From NCBI RefSeq assembly GCF_051062515.1, contig NZ_JAMXEK010000002.1: DNA of 64,000 nt; one strand, given 5' to 3'. Below the pieces are notes generated by a model, which worked only from the letters and a program-made list of their open reading frames with translations, was not told the DNA's origin and made no database searches. How positions within the stretch are numbered: the stretch's first letter is position 1; each line of letters starts with the position of its first letter. The translations under genes and the position numbers were made by a program. The stretch is from Aliarcobacter sp017996075 (lineage in GTDB: Bacteria > Campylobacterota > Campylobacteria > Campylobacterales > Arcobacteraceae). Below, one piece after another: positions 8,497 to 16,706 of the stretch.

Positions 8497-9786
8497 ATGG
8501 ATAAATTTGATTATACAAAGATTTCTGACGATTGTGTGAAGTGTGGAAAGTGCAAACCTGTTTGTACAATATTTAATATAAACCAAGATGAAGCTACAAG
8601 TCCTAGAGGATTTATAGACCTTTTGGGCGCTTACAAAAGAGATGAGCTAGAACTTGATCTTAATGCAAAAAATATATTTGAATCATGTTTTTTATGTACA
8701 AACTGTGTTGAAGTTTGTCCAAATGATTTACCAACAGATATGATTATTGAGCAAGTAAGAAGTGATATTGCGAAAAAATTTGGAATAGCTTGGTATAAAA
8801 GATTGTTTTTCTTTCTTTTAAGACATAGAAAAATTATGGATTTTATGTCAAAACTAGGATATATGTTTCAAACATGTGGAATTAAAATAAATGAAGAAAA
8901 ACAGAGTGCAATTCCTAGATTTTCTCTTCCAATAGTTAAAAAGAATCGTGCTTTACCATATGCAGATAGTATTAGCTTTTTAAACAAATATCCTGAAAAT
9001 ATGAAATTTTCAAAAAATATTGATGATATTAAGAAAAATAGAGTTGCTATATTTATTGGATGTATGAGTAACTACACATACACAAATACAGGAGATAGTT
9101 TAGTAAAAATATTAAAAAAATTAGAGCTTGATATTTTTATTCCAAAAAAACAGTTATGTTGTGGGGCACCTGCTTATTTTACAGGAGCTTTTGATACAGT
9201 TGATTATTTAACTAAAAAAAATATTGAATACTTTGAATCTTGGATCGATAGCGTTGATGCTGTTATTATTCCAGAAGCTACTTGTAGTGCAATGATAAAC
9301 AAAGATTGGGAGCATTTTTTACACGACCAACCAGAGTGGAAAGAGAGAGCTATTAAACTATCAAATAAGATATTTTTAGCAACAAAATGGCTTGAAAATA
9401 ATACAGAATTAAAAAATATGCTTGCAAAAAGTGGTAAAAAATTTGATCAAATGGTAACTTACCACGATCCTTGTCATGCAAAAAAGATGCAAAATGTTTG
9501 GAAGGAACCAAGAGAACTTTTAAAACAAAACTATGTTTTAAAAGAGATGAGTGATTCAAATAGATGTTGTGGATTTGGTGGAGTTACTATGCAAACAGAA
9601 AAATATGAGTTTTCAAAAGCCGCTGGAGCTCCAAAAGCTGCTATGATAAAAGACACAAAAGCACAAATTGTAAGTGCTGAGTGTAGTGCTTGTAGAATGC
9701 AAATAACAAATTCACTTTATCTAGCTGATGTTGATGTTGTATTTAAAAACCCAATAGAATTAATAGCTGAAGCTTTAGAGGATTAG
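8497..9786 (+). CDS. Fe-S oxidoreductase subunit of GlcF/GlpC type (two 4Fe-4S motifs, two CCG domains)
   Basis: 429 residues, no signal peptide. Two ferredoxin-type motifs are seen: Cys13/16/19/23 and Cys64/67/70/74. Two CCG domains follow, the first with IGCMSNYTY and LCCGAPAYFTGA, the second with YHDPCHAKKM and NRCCGFGGV. This is the layout of GlcF, GlpC and LutA-type subunits, which carry electrons from a flavin dehydrogenase (glycolate, lactate or glycerol-3-phosphate) to quinone. No flavin partner is next to it, so the substrate is unknown. lgt follows after 3 bases and is probably cotranscribed. Confidence 0.85.
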   Translation: MDKFDYTKISDDCVKCGKCKPVCTIFNINQDEATSPRGFIDLLGAYKRDELELDLNAKNIFESCFLCTNCVEVCPNDLPTDMIIEQVRSDIAKKFGIAWYKRLFFFLLRHRKIMDFMSKLGYMFQTCGIKINEEKQSAIPRFSLPIVKKNRALPYADSISFLNKYPENMKFSKNIDDIKKNRVAIFIGCMSNYTYTNTGDSLVKILKKLELDIFIPKKQLCCGAPAYFTGAFDTVDYLTKKNIEYFESWIDSVDAVIIPEATCSAMINKDWEHFLHDQPEWKERAIKLSNKIFLATKWLENNTELKNMLAKSGKKFDQMVTYHDPCHAKKMQNVWKEPRELLKQNYVLKEMSDSNRCCGFGGVTMQTEKYEFSKAAGAPKAAMIKDTKAQIVSAECSACRMQITNSLYLADVDVVFKNPIELIAEALED

Positions 9787-9789
9787 AAA

Positions 9790-10599
9790 ATGGAATTTTG
9801 GCAAAATATATACTCTCATTTTAATCCAGTAGCTTTTAGTATTGGTGATATTGCAGTTCATTGGTATGGAATTATGTACGCATTGGCACTCTTAAGTGCT
9901 ATTTTTATTGCAAAATGGTTTATCAAATATGACAATATCAATATAAGTCAAGATATTTTTGACTCATATATCTGGTGGGCTGAAATTGGAGTTATTTTAG
10001 GAGCAAGATTGGGATATATTCTTTTTTATGATTCAAATACAACTTACTATTTAACAAATCCTTGGCAAATCTTTAATCCATATGTAAATGGAACTTATGT
10101 TGGAATAGCTGGAATGAGTTATCATGGTGCCTTTATTGGATTTATAATTGCTTCAATTCTATTTTGCAAAAGAAAAAATATATCATTTTGGTTTATAACT
10201 GATATTGCAGTTTTAGGAATTAGTGCAGCCTATGTTTTTGGTAGAATTGGAAATTTCTTTAACCAAGAACTTGTAGGAAGAGTTACTGATGTTAGTTGGG
10301 GAATTTATGTTGATGGAATTTTGCGACACCCTTCTCAAATATATGAAGCGTTTTTAGAAGGTATTGTAGTATTTTTAATACTTGTTTACTTTAGAAATAG
10401 AAAAAAATTCGATGGACAACTTGCAATTATGTACGGAATTTTTTATACAATAGCAAGAATAATTGCAGAGTTTTACAGACAACCAGACCCTCAAATTGGA
10501 TTTATAGCTGGAAATTGGCTAACAATGGGAATATTACAATCAGGAGTAATTTTAGTTATTTGTTTAGTTTTATATGGAATAAAAAGCAAAAAAATCTAG
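9790..10599 (+). CDS. lgt: Prolipoprotein diacylglyceryl transferase
   Basis: 269 residues, seven predicted membrane helices. Lgt landmarks are present: GARLGYILFYD, the YHGAFIGFIIA segment with the essential His, the signature FGRIGNFFNQELVGR, and RHPSQIYEAFLEG. The enzyme transfers diacylglycerol from phosphatidylglycerol to the lipobox Cys of prolipoproteins in the inner membrane, the first step of lipoprotein maturation. It lies 3 bases after the Fe-S protein gene and ends in a bidirectional terminator. Confidence 0.97.
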   Translation: MEFWQNIYSHFNPVAFSIGDIAVHWYGIMYALALLSAIFIAKWFIKYDNINISQDIFDSYIWWAEIGVILGARLGYILFYDSNTTYYLTNPWQIFNPYVNGTYVGIAGMSYHGAFIGFIIASILFCKRKNISFWFITDIAVLGISAAYVFGRIGNFFNQELVGRVTDVSWGIYVDGILRHPSQIYEAFLEGIVVFLILVYFRNRKKFDGQLAIMYGIFYTIARIIAEFYRQPDPQIGFIAGNWLTMGILQSGVILVICLVLYGIKSKKI

Positions 10600-10626
10600 T
10601 GCCTAATTATTTAGGCACTAAAGTTT
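10597..10626. terminator. Bidirectional terminator between lgt and the PagL-like gene
   Basis: A perfect 10-bp stem (10597-10606 with 10611-10620) with a TTAT loop. On the plus strand it is followed by AAGTTTTT, on the minus strand by GATTTTTTT, so it suits both converging genes. Confidence 0.8.
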
Positions 10627-11130
10627 TTAAAATCTATAAGAAAAACCTACCATTGTGCTATTTAATCCATCATTTGGCTCTTTAATTCCAGCATTTGAGT
10701 AGTGCATAAATCTTAAATAAAAATTTAAATTTCTATTTTTTAAACCTATCCCTACTCTATCTTCAAATTGAAACCTAGTCGATAAATCTTTATTGTCTAT
10801 TTTTGTATCAGATAAATAAGCAACTCCGATTGCTCCTTCTAAATATGGCTTAAAAGAAGCAATATCAAAACTTACAAAATCCAAAGTAAAAACAGGAGAA
10901 TAAGATATTGCTTTTATATTGTTGTGTTCACTACTAAAATATGAAAAGCCAACTTCATGAAAACCATTTAAAGCTACAATATCTCCACTATAAATTGGTT
11001 CATCAAAAGCTTTTGATACTCCTAATCTAAATGTATCAACTGAACCATATTTACCACTATTTAAAGAAATACCTATTTGATTTGCAAACAAAAATTGAGC
11101 AAATATTATAAATAAAACTACTTTTCTCAC
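10627..11130 (-). CDS. PagL-like lipid A 3-O-deacylase family (acyloxyacyl hydrolase) protein
   Basis: 167 residues with a signal peptide (1-16) and a C-terminal Phe preceded by alternating residues, as in outer-membrane beta-barrels. The FRFMHYSNAGIK-type motif contains His143 and Ser145, the PagL catalytic pair. In Pseudomonas PagL the triad is completed by a Glu 14 residues after the His; that position here is Asn157. PagL removes the 3-O acyl chain of lipid A in the outer membrane. Activity is therefore uncertain, although the fold assignment is fair. It stands alone with its own upstream region and shares a terminator with lgt. Confidence 0.75.
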   Translation of the reverse strand: MRKVVLFIIFAQFLFANQIGISLNSGKYGSVDTFRLGVSKAFDEPIYSGDIVALNGFHEVGFSYFSSEHNNIKAISYSPVFTLDFVSFDIASFKPYLEGAIGVAYLSDTKIDNKDLSTRFQFEDRVGIGLKNRNLNFYLRFMHYSNAGIKEPNDGLNSTMVGFSYRF

Positions 11131-11224
11131 TTTACACCCTTTATTTTTAATAGATGTGAATTATATTTAAAAATAAGTTATTTTTTACTTATGATAAGAG
11201 TTTTAAGATAAAAAAGAAGATAAT

Positions 11225-11419
11225 TTATTTACCATTCTTTTTTATTATTTTATAGAGTTTTGCATTTGCAAGGTCTTGAAGAAATTTTGGTTCAATTTCG
11301 TGTAGAGCTATTATATCAATAAAACTATCTTCCATATACCAGCCTTTACCTGTATCTATGATTTTTTCTTTTTCAAATAGTTCTATTAACTCTTCTTTTG
11401 AAACAATAATTTCTTGCAA
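11225..11419 (-). CDS. Small uncharacterised protein downstream of an orphan response regulator
   Basis: 64 residues, acidic N-terminal helix (SKEELIELFEKEKI) then DTGKGWYMEDSFIDIIALHEIEPKFLQDLANAKLYKI. It has no signal peptide or membrane helix. It begins 11 bases after the response regulator stop with an AAGGG site, so it is almost certainly cotranscribed. I do not recognise the family. It could be a small adaptor for the regulator, but nothing in the sequence proves that. Confidence 0.65.
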   Translation of the reverse strand: MQEIIVSKEELIELFEKEKIIDTGKGWYMEDSFIDIIALHEIEPKFLQDLANAKLYKIIKKNGK

Positions 11420-11430
11420 TATAAGCCCTT

Positions 11431-12129
11431 TTATTTTTTTAGAATATCTATAGTATAGCCTCTACTAGAGTGATTTCTTACTATTTCATAATATGTTTTT
11501 TGTCTAATTTTATTTACAATATTTCTCATAGTATAAATAGACATATCTTTACCTTTCCATACTAAATCTTTTATAGTATCATAATCAGTAATTTCATCTC
11601 TTCTTTCGATTAAAAGTTTTAAAAATCCTTTTTCAAGTCTAGTAAAATCGATTAGAACTCCACCTTTTTTAAAAAATTGATCCCTATACTCATCAAAATA
11701 AACTCCATTACTCAACTCAATTTTATCTGATCTTTTTGTCTGATTTATACACATAATTATTGCTAATTTTAAGTTCATTGGATTAAAAGGTTTCAATAAA
11801 AATGAATAAGCTTGTATATTTACAGCTTTAGAAATATTTTCATCATCGCTTTTTGATGAAATAACAATTTTTGGAGTTAATGCAAGCACACTATTTGCTT
11901 TTGAAGCTATGTTATCAAAATTTTCGCTTGGCATATCCATATCCAAAACAAGTAAATCATTGTGTGACATATTTTTAAAATTAATACCTTCACTACTTGA
12001 TATAATCTTTATATCTTCAAAATCAGAATATAAATTTTTAAGATCCTTTTCTAAAATTGTTTTATCATCACTAATTATAACTATTTTAGTATTACTACTT
12101 TTTCTTATATTTTTAATATTTGTTTTCAT
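11431..12129 (-). CDS. Orphan response regulator with winged-helix output
   Basis: 232 residues. The receiver (about 15-130) has the acidic residues in IIISDDK-like IVIISDD, an Asp in LLVLDMDMPSE, Ser residues in VISSKSDD and Lys in LLKPFNP. The C-terminal part resembles a Trans_reg_C winged helix (FTRLEKGFLKLLIERRDEI to HSSRGYTIDIL). Its general plan is close to that of the regulator at 14015-14725. No histidine kinase is adjacent. Upstream is a 158-base AT-rich divergent region shared with the DUF234 gene. Confidence 0.85.
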   Translation of the reverse strand: MKTNIKNIRKSSNTKIVIISDDKTILEKDLKNLYSDFEDIKIISSSEGINFKNMSHNDLLVLDMDMPSENFDNIASKANSVLALTPKIVISSKSDDENISKAVNIQAYSFLLKPFNPMNLKLAIIMCINQTKRSDKIELSNGVYFDEYRDQFFKKGGVLIDFTRLEKGFLKLLIERRDEITDYDTIKDLVWKGKDMSIYTMRNIVNKIRQKTYYEIVRNHSSRGYTIDILKK

Positions 12130-12287
12130 TTTTACTCTTTATAAATAATTTATTAGTTGAAATAATAACTAAAAATAGTTTTAATGTCAAAGTAATTTGT
12201 ATATAAAAAAATATATTTTTAGTTTATCAATATATGATATTTGTTATTGTAGAATCAGTTTTTAAAAAAAAAGGAATACAAATAACT

Positions 12288-13163
12288 ATGATTATATTAG
12301 ATAAATCATTCAAAGAGCTCTTTAAAGATTTTTGCAAAACAAATAATATAGAAAATATGCAAGTAGCAATACAATATTTCACCGTATTTGGTGGACTTGA
12401 TATAAAAATTGATACGACTAAGCCTATTTTAGAACTTATTGAAAAAAATATATTAAACAACTATAACTACTTAAGAAATGAAGTTAATCAGCTAACAGGT
12501 GGTTATCACGTAGAACATGCGATTCTTTCAGGAATTGCACTAGGAGATAGAAAAACAACAAATGCTTTCAAAAGAGCTCATGTTAGTTTTGAAGAGGGTA
12601 TGAAATGTGTTGATTCGCTTTATGAAAAGGCTATTATAGATATTGACTCTTCTGAACATTTTTTATTAGGTAAAAGAGGCGATTCAAAAGCTGTAAAAAA
12701 ATTGATTTTTATAAATCCATTTCTTAGATTTTGGTTTGCATTTGTATCTCCAATTTATAAGGGTATTAAAGATGGAAACTATGAAGAGTTTAAAACAAAG
12801 TTTCAAGGAAGAGAGTCTGATTTTAGCGATTTTATATTTGAAGAGTTAGCTTTAAGTTTTATAAAAAATAGCTTTATCGAAGACCCTATAAAACAACATG
12901 GACAGTATTGGAGTGAAAAAATCCAAATTCCAATAGTAGCAAAAACAACTTCAGGAAAAATAGTTGCAGGATTTTGTAAATATAGTGACAATAAAGTAAA
13001 AAAGAGTGAATTTAATAAATTTTTAGAAGATTTAAAAAGTGAAGATATATCTGCTGATATTATTGTTATATTTTCAAAGAATGGCTGTTCAAATGAGCTA
13101 AAAAACCTAAAAAGTGATTCACTAAGACTATTTAATACAAAAAGCTTAAAAGCAATTATATAA
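12288..13163 (+). CDS. DUF234-domain protein with nuclease-like C-terminus, no ATPase domain
   Basis: 291 residues from the ATG at 12288, chosen because AAGGA lies 12-16 bases before it; an in-frame ATG at 12234 has no such site. The middle part INPFLRFWFAFVSPIYKGI is the hallmark of DUF234. The C-terminal part (FEELALSFIKN, then IQIPIVAKTTSGKIVAGFCKY) resembles the PD-(D/E)xK-like domain that follows DUF234 in archaeal/bacterial MNS-type ATPases. The ATPase half with Walker motifs is absent here. The function is unknown. Confidence 0.65.
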   Translation: MIILDKSFKELFKDFCKTNNIENMQVAIQYFTVFGGLDIKIDTTKPILELIEKNILNNYNYLRNEVNQLTGGYHVEHAILSGIALGDRKTTNAFKRAHVSFEEGMKCVDSLYEKAIIDIDSSEHFLLGKRGDSKAVKKLIFINPFLRFWFAFVSPIYKGIKDGNYEEFKTKFQGRESDFSDFIFEELALSFIKNSFIEDPIKQHGQYWSEKIQIPIVAKTTSGKIVAGFCKYSDNKVKKSEFNKFLEDLKSEDISADIIVIFSKNGCSNELKNLKSDSLRLFNTKSLKAII

Positions 13164-13184
13164 ATTTTTAAAGATATAAAACTA

Positions 13185-13190
13185 TATAAT
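13185..13190 (+). promoter_or_regulatory. Probable -10 box of kdsB
   Basis: TATAAT 26 bases before the kdsB ATG, in an AT-rich gap after the DUF234 gene. Confidence 0.45.
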
Positions 13191-13215
13191 AAATAAAAAA
13201 TAGAGAGAAAATATT

Positions 13216-13938
13216 ATGATAATAATTCCAGCAAGATTAAATTCAAGTAGATTTGCAAACAAAATTTTAGTAGATATTTTTGGACTTCCTATGGTTATAA
13301 GAACTGCTAAACAAGTTAGTTCATTGGATAAAGTAGTAATTGCAACAGATACAAAAGAAGTTTATGATTTAGCAAAAGAGCATGGCTTTGAAGCGGTTAT
13401 GACAAGTATTGACCATAACAGTGGAACAGATAGAATAAATGAAGCTGTAAATAGTCTAAACCTAAGCGATGATGAGATTATTGTAAATGTTCAAGCAGAT
13501 GAACCTTTTATTGAAATTGATGTTGTAAAAGCTGTAATAAATAGAGTAAAAGAGGTAAAAGATTGTGAAAATACTTTAATAACTTCTTGCTACAAAGAGA
13601 TAAATAGCAAAAGCGCAGATGATCCAAATTTAGTAAAAGTTGTAATAAATAATCTTGAAGAAGCAATATATTTTTCAAGAGCAAAAATTCCATATCATAG
13701 AGATGGTGATGAAAATTCTACTTATTTTGGACATTTAGGAATCTATGGATTTACAAAAAAATCTCTAAATAAATTTTGTAACTTAAACTCTTCAAAACTT
13801 GAAAATATAGAAAAACTAGAACAGTTAAGAGCTATTGACAATGGATTTAAAATTGCTATGGTAAAAGTTAGTTCAAAATCTTTTGGAATAGATACAAAAG
13901 AGGATTTACAAAGAGCTTTGGAAATATTTAATAAGTAG
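13216..13938 (+). CDS. kdsB: 3-deoxy-manno-octulosonate cytidylyltransferase (CMP-KDO synthetase)
   Basis: 240 residues. The N-terminus IIIPARLNSSRFANKIL is the nucleotide-binding signature of CMP-KDO synthetases, followed by VVIATD, HNSGTDRINEA and VNVQADEPFI, all conserved in KdsB. YFSRAKIPYHRD and HLGIYGF match the sugar-binding region. It activates KDO with CTP for addition to lipid A, in the cytoplasm. Weak AGAG-type ribosome site; preceded by its own TATAAT. Confidence 0.96.
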   Translation: MIIIPARLNSSRFANKILVDIFGLPMVIRTAKQVSSLDKVVIATDTKEVYDLAKEHGFEAVMTSIDHNSGTDRINEAVNSLNLSDDEIIVNVQADEPFIEIDVVKAVINRVKEVKDCENTLITSCYKEINSKSADDPNLVKVVINNLEEAIYFSRAKIPYHRDGDENSTYFGHLGIYGFTKKSLNKFCNLNSSKLENIEKLEQLRAIDNGFKIAMVKVSSKSFGIDTKEDLQRALEIFNK

Positions 13939-13954
13939 CCATAATGAAACAACT

Positions 13955-13973
13955 AATCAAATTTTGATTTTTT
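13955..13973 (+). terminator. Weak terminator after kdsB
   Basis: AATCAA-ATT-TTGATT (6-bp stem) followed by a short T run, placed 17 bases after the kdsB stop and before a convergent gene. Confidence 0.4.
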
Positions 13974-14014
13974 GTCATTTTTTAGTAGATTTTATTTTTA
14001 GTAGATATAAAATC

Positions 14015-14725
14015 CTAGTTTTTTAATACATAACCAAAGTTAGATATATTTTCTATATTAATATCATCTAACTTCTTTTTAAGTCTTGAAACAACATCTC
14101 GTACAGTTGAATCAGAAATATATTTGTTAATCCATACTATATCTTTTAAATATTCGTAAGAGATGTTTTTATTTATATTTTTACACAAAATATGAAAAAC
14201 TTCTAACTCTTTTTTTGTAAGAGCCACAACACAATTATTAAAAGTAAGAGTTTTTGAATCAAAGTAGTAAATATATTTTTCACCTAAGTTAATCTCTTTT
14301 ATATTTATTTCTTCATCTTTTTTTTGTTCTTGAAGTTTTTTAATACGATTTATACTTGAAATTGCAACACTTAAAGTAGCTTCTACATCTGATATTTGAA
14401 AAGGTTTTATTAAATATCCAAAAATATTTTCATCATTTGCTTCATTTATAGTTCTTGTATCTGAATATGCTGTTGCAAATATTATTGGAATAAAATATTT
14501 TTCATTTAGCAAAGAAGAACACTTGATTCCATCAACTCCACCTTGAATATTAATATCCATAAAAATTAAATCTATATGATTTTTATTTACAATATCAAGT
14601 GCTTCATTTGAGTTTTTTGCTTTAAAAATAGTTTCTACTCCAAAGGAATCAAGTATTTGATATAGATATTCGGTTGCTATAAACTCATCTTCTACAATTA
14701 AAATAGAGTAATCTTTAATTTTCAT
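14015..14725 (-). CDS. Response regulator with winged-helix output, partner of the 7TMR-DISM kinase
   Basis: 236 residues from the ATG at 14725, which has AAGGA upstream and overlaps the kinase stop by 11 bases. The receiver has YSILIVEDE, the phospho-acceptor Asp in LIFMDINIQGGVDG, Thr in FATAYSDT and Lys in YLIKPF. A charged linker leads to a Trans_reg_C-type winged helix (ALTKKELEVFHILC to STVRDVVSRLKKKL). Such domains usually bind tandem half-sites 10-11 bp apart, which matches the element found upstream of the kinase/cyclase and adhesin genes. That pairing is my inference. Confidence 0.9.
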   Translation of the reverse strand: MKIKDYSILIVEDEFIATEYLYQILDSFGVETIFKAKNSNEALDIVNKNHIDLIFMDINIQGGVDGIKCSSLLNEKYFIPIIFATAYSDTRTINEANDENIFGYLIKPFQISDVEATLSVAISSINRIKKLQEQKKDEEINIKEINLGEKYIYYFDSKTLTFNNCVVALTKKELEVFHILCKNINKNISYEYLKDIVWINKYISDSTVRDVVSRLKKKLDDINIENISNFGYVLKN

Positions 14726-16559
14726 TATTTTTTTCCTTAAATGATAGTTCAAATACTGTTCCATTTTCTTTATAAAAAGAGTATTTTGCATTTGGAAGTT
14801 TATTTATAAAATCTTTTATAAGCTCAAGTCCTAATCCAGCTTTTTGGATATTTCCATCAAATCCAAGCCCATTATCAATGATAATTAAAATTACGCTATC
14901 ATTTTTTTTATAGCAATTAATCTCTAAAACAATATTATTTTCTTTTGGGTGGTGCTTTATACTATTGCTTATTATCTCATTTGCAATAATTCCCAAAGAC
15001 ATCATATTTTCAAACTCAATATTTATTTTTTCTATATTTGTGTTAATCTGCAAAGTAGAAATACTATATGTTTGTACAATAGTTTTTACAAGTTCATCTA
15101 TATACTCTTTTAAATCAATATTTATTAAATCCTTTGAGCTACAAAGATATTCATGGATTAAAGACATAGATTTTATTCTATTTATTAGTTCTATAAATCT
15201 ATTTTTATTACCCTCTTTTTTACTTTCAAACCATAAAAAAGCAGTTATAACATGGAAATTATTTTTAACGCGATGAAATACCTCTTTTACTAAAAGTTCT
15301 CTCTCTTTTACTAATTTTGTTAATTTTAAAGTCTTTTTTTTAACTTCATTTTCTAGTAATCTATTTTGATTTACTTGTAAAGAAATCAACTCATTTTGAA
15401 TTTTTATCTGCTCATTTTTTATAATATTATAACGATTAGAGAGTATTAGTGCAAAAACTATTATTTCAAGAGATAAAAAATATAAATATGCATATCTATA
15501 AAAATAGTTATATTCAAGAATTCCTGTTAAAAATAAAATAAAAATAATTGCGGAGCTAAAATAAATAGATATTGCAAAAATATAGTACTTTAAAAAGTAT
15601 TGACCTTTTCTATAAATTTTTATTGATGAGATTATTAAAGTAATTAGTATTAGTGTTATTATGTGATTCATAAAGTTATTCCAAGGACTATATGAAACTG
15701 CTACCATCATAAACGCAAACAGAAAAAGAAGTAATATTAATATCTTAATAACAAATACACTAGCTTTAAAATATTTATTTGCTTCAAAATATTCAATAGA
15801 AAATAAAGCTAAAAATATGATACATAATGAGACTGAAAAGTGCAGTTTATACATATAGTGTTGTAAATCAAAATATATTAAAATTCCACTAATATTTATC
15901 AAGTAAACAAGTGCAAAAAAAGTATATCCAACATAATAAATATATACTTTTTCTTTTAAACTAAGCCATAAAAATAGATTAAATATAATAATAATAAATA
16001 AGATACCAAATTGTAATATAAAAAAAGAATCAATATTTAAAAGATTACTTGTAAAGAAATAATCTTTTGAATAAACAGAAATATTTCCAAAATATGGATA
16101 CTTTGCTTTTAATTCTATAAATATTGTTTTTGAGCTATTTTGTTGGATTTTAAAATCAAAAGCTAGTTTAGAAGTTTGAATATCTCTTTGTTTTATTGGA
16201 GTAAAAACACCATTTTCTAATACTTTCCACAAATTTTCAGATTTATCAAAATAGTACATATTTGCTTTTTCATAAAAGTGTTCGTTGATTGATAAAATAA
16301 AATCTTCTTTAGAACTTATATTTTTTAAATCAACTTTTATCCAAACTGTATCCTTTAAATAACCCAAAGAGAACTTATTTGAATGTTTTTGAAAATCATT
16401 TGAATTTGATACTTCTTGTATATTTAATTCATTGCTTGAATCTTTCAAATAAGATATTTCAAAGTTTTCATTAAAACTAAACCCATCTTCTAGTAAAAGC
16501 GTTGAAGAGTTCGCATATAAAAAATTAATAAATAAAAATAGAGATATAAGATATTTCAA
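14715..16559 (-). CDS. 7TMR-DISM sensor histidine kinase (HisKA_2 type)
   Basis: 614 residues from the TTG at 16559. I chose this start because AAGGG stands 8 bases before it and it gives a clean signal peptide (MKYLISLFLFINFLYANS). The ATG at 16595 and a TTG at 16604 have no such site. A periplasmic 7TMR-DISMED2-like domain (about 20-165) is followed by seven membrane helices, a coiled coil, and a HisKA_2 phospho-acceptor region, EVFHRVKNNFHVI. The HATPase has NEIISNSIKHH and DNGLGFDG. 7TMR-DISM extracellular domains are thought to bind carbohydrates or related ligands. Its regulator follows with overlap. Confidence 0.9.
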   Translation of the reverse strand: MKYLISLFLFINFLYANSSTLLLEDGFSFNENFEISYLKDSSNELNIQEVSNSNDFQKHSNKFSLGYLKDTVWIKVDLKNISSKEDFILSINEHFYEKANMYYFDKSENLWKVLENGVFTPIKQRDIQTSKLAFDFKIQQNSSKTIFIELKAKYPYFGNISVYSKDYFFTSNLLNIDSFFILQFGILFIIIIFNLFLWLSLKEKVYIYYVGYTFFALVYLINISGILIYFDLQHYMYKLHFSVSLCIIFLALFSIEYFEANKYFKASVFVIKILILLLFLFAFMMVAVSYSPWNNFMNHIITLILITLIISSIKIYRKGQYFLKYYIFAISIYFSSAIIFILFLTGILEYNYFYRYAYLYFLSLEIIVFALILSNRYNIIKNEQIKIQNELISLQVNQNRLLENEVKKKTLKLTKLVKERELLVKEVFHRVKNNFHVITAFLWFESKKEGNKNRFIELINRIKSMSLIHEYLCSSKDLINIDLKEYIDELVKTIVQTYSISTLQINTNIEKINIEFENMMSLGIIANEIISNSIKHHPKENNIVLEINCYKKNDSVILIIIDNGLGFDGNIQKAGLGLELIKDFINKLPNAKYSFYKENGTVFELSFKEKNNEN

Positions 16560-16600
16560 GATTTCCCTTAATTTAGAATAATAAGATTTTAACATAAAAA

Positions 16601-16650
16601 ACAACTATAAAATCCGACAGATTTACGACAATTTTTTAATAGAGTATATA
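16601..16650. promoter_or_regulatory. Shared operator-like element, copy A (divergent kinase/cyclase promoter)
   Basis: Bases 16601-16625 are identical to 18549-18573 upstream of the adhesin gene, and the next 25 bases are largely the same. Inside, CGACA occurs at 16615-16619 and again at 16626-16630, exactly 11 bp apart, as in OmpR-type tandem sites. AAATC-CGACA-GATTT also forms a small inverted repeat. It lies 42 bases from the kinase start and 57 from the cyclase start. Confidence 0.6.
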
Positions 16651-16706
16651 AATTAATTATACGAGTATGAAAAATTTAATTGTTTAATAAGTTAAAAAGG
16701 ACAAAT

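Noticed and set aside
12234..12287. Upstream start of the DUF234 protein
   Set aside because: The ATG at 12234 lacks a ribosome site; AAGGA is placed for 12288.
14726..14791. Longer N-terminus for the response regulator (start at 14791)
   Set aside because: The extra 22 residues lie within the kinase coding region and have no ribosome site, while 14725 has AAGGA and starts exactly at the receiver domain.
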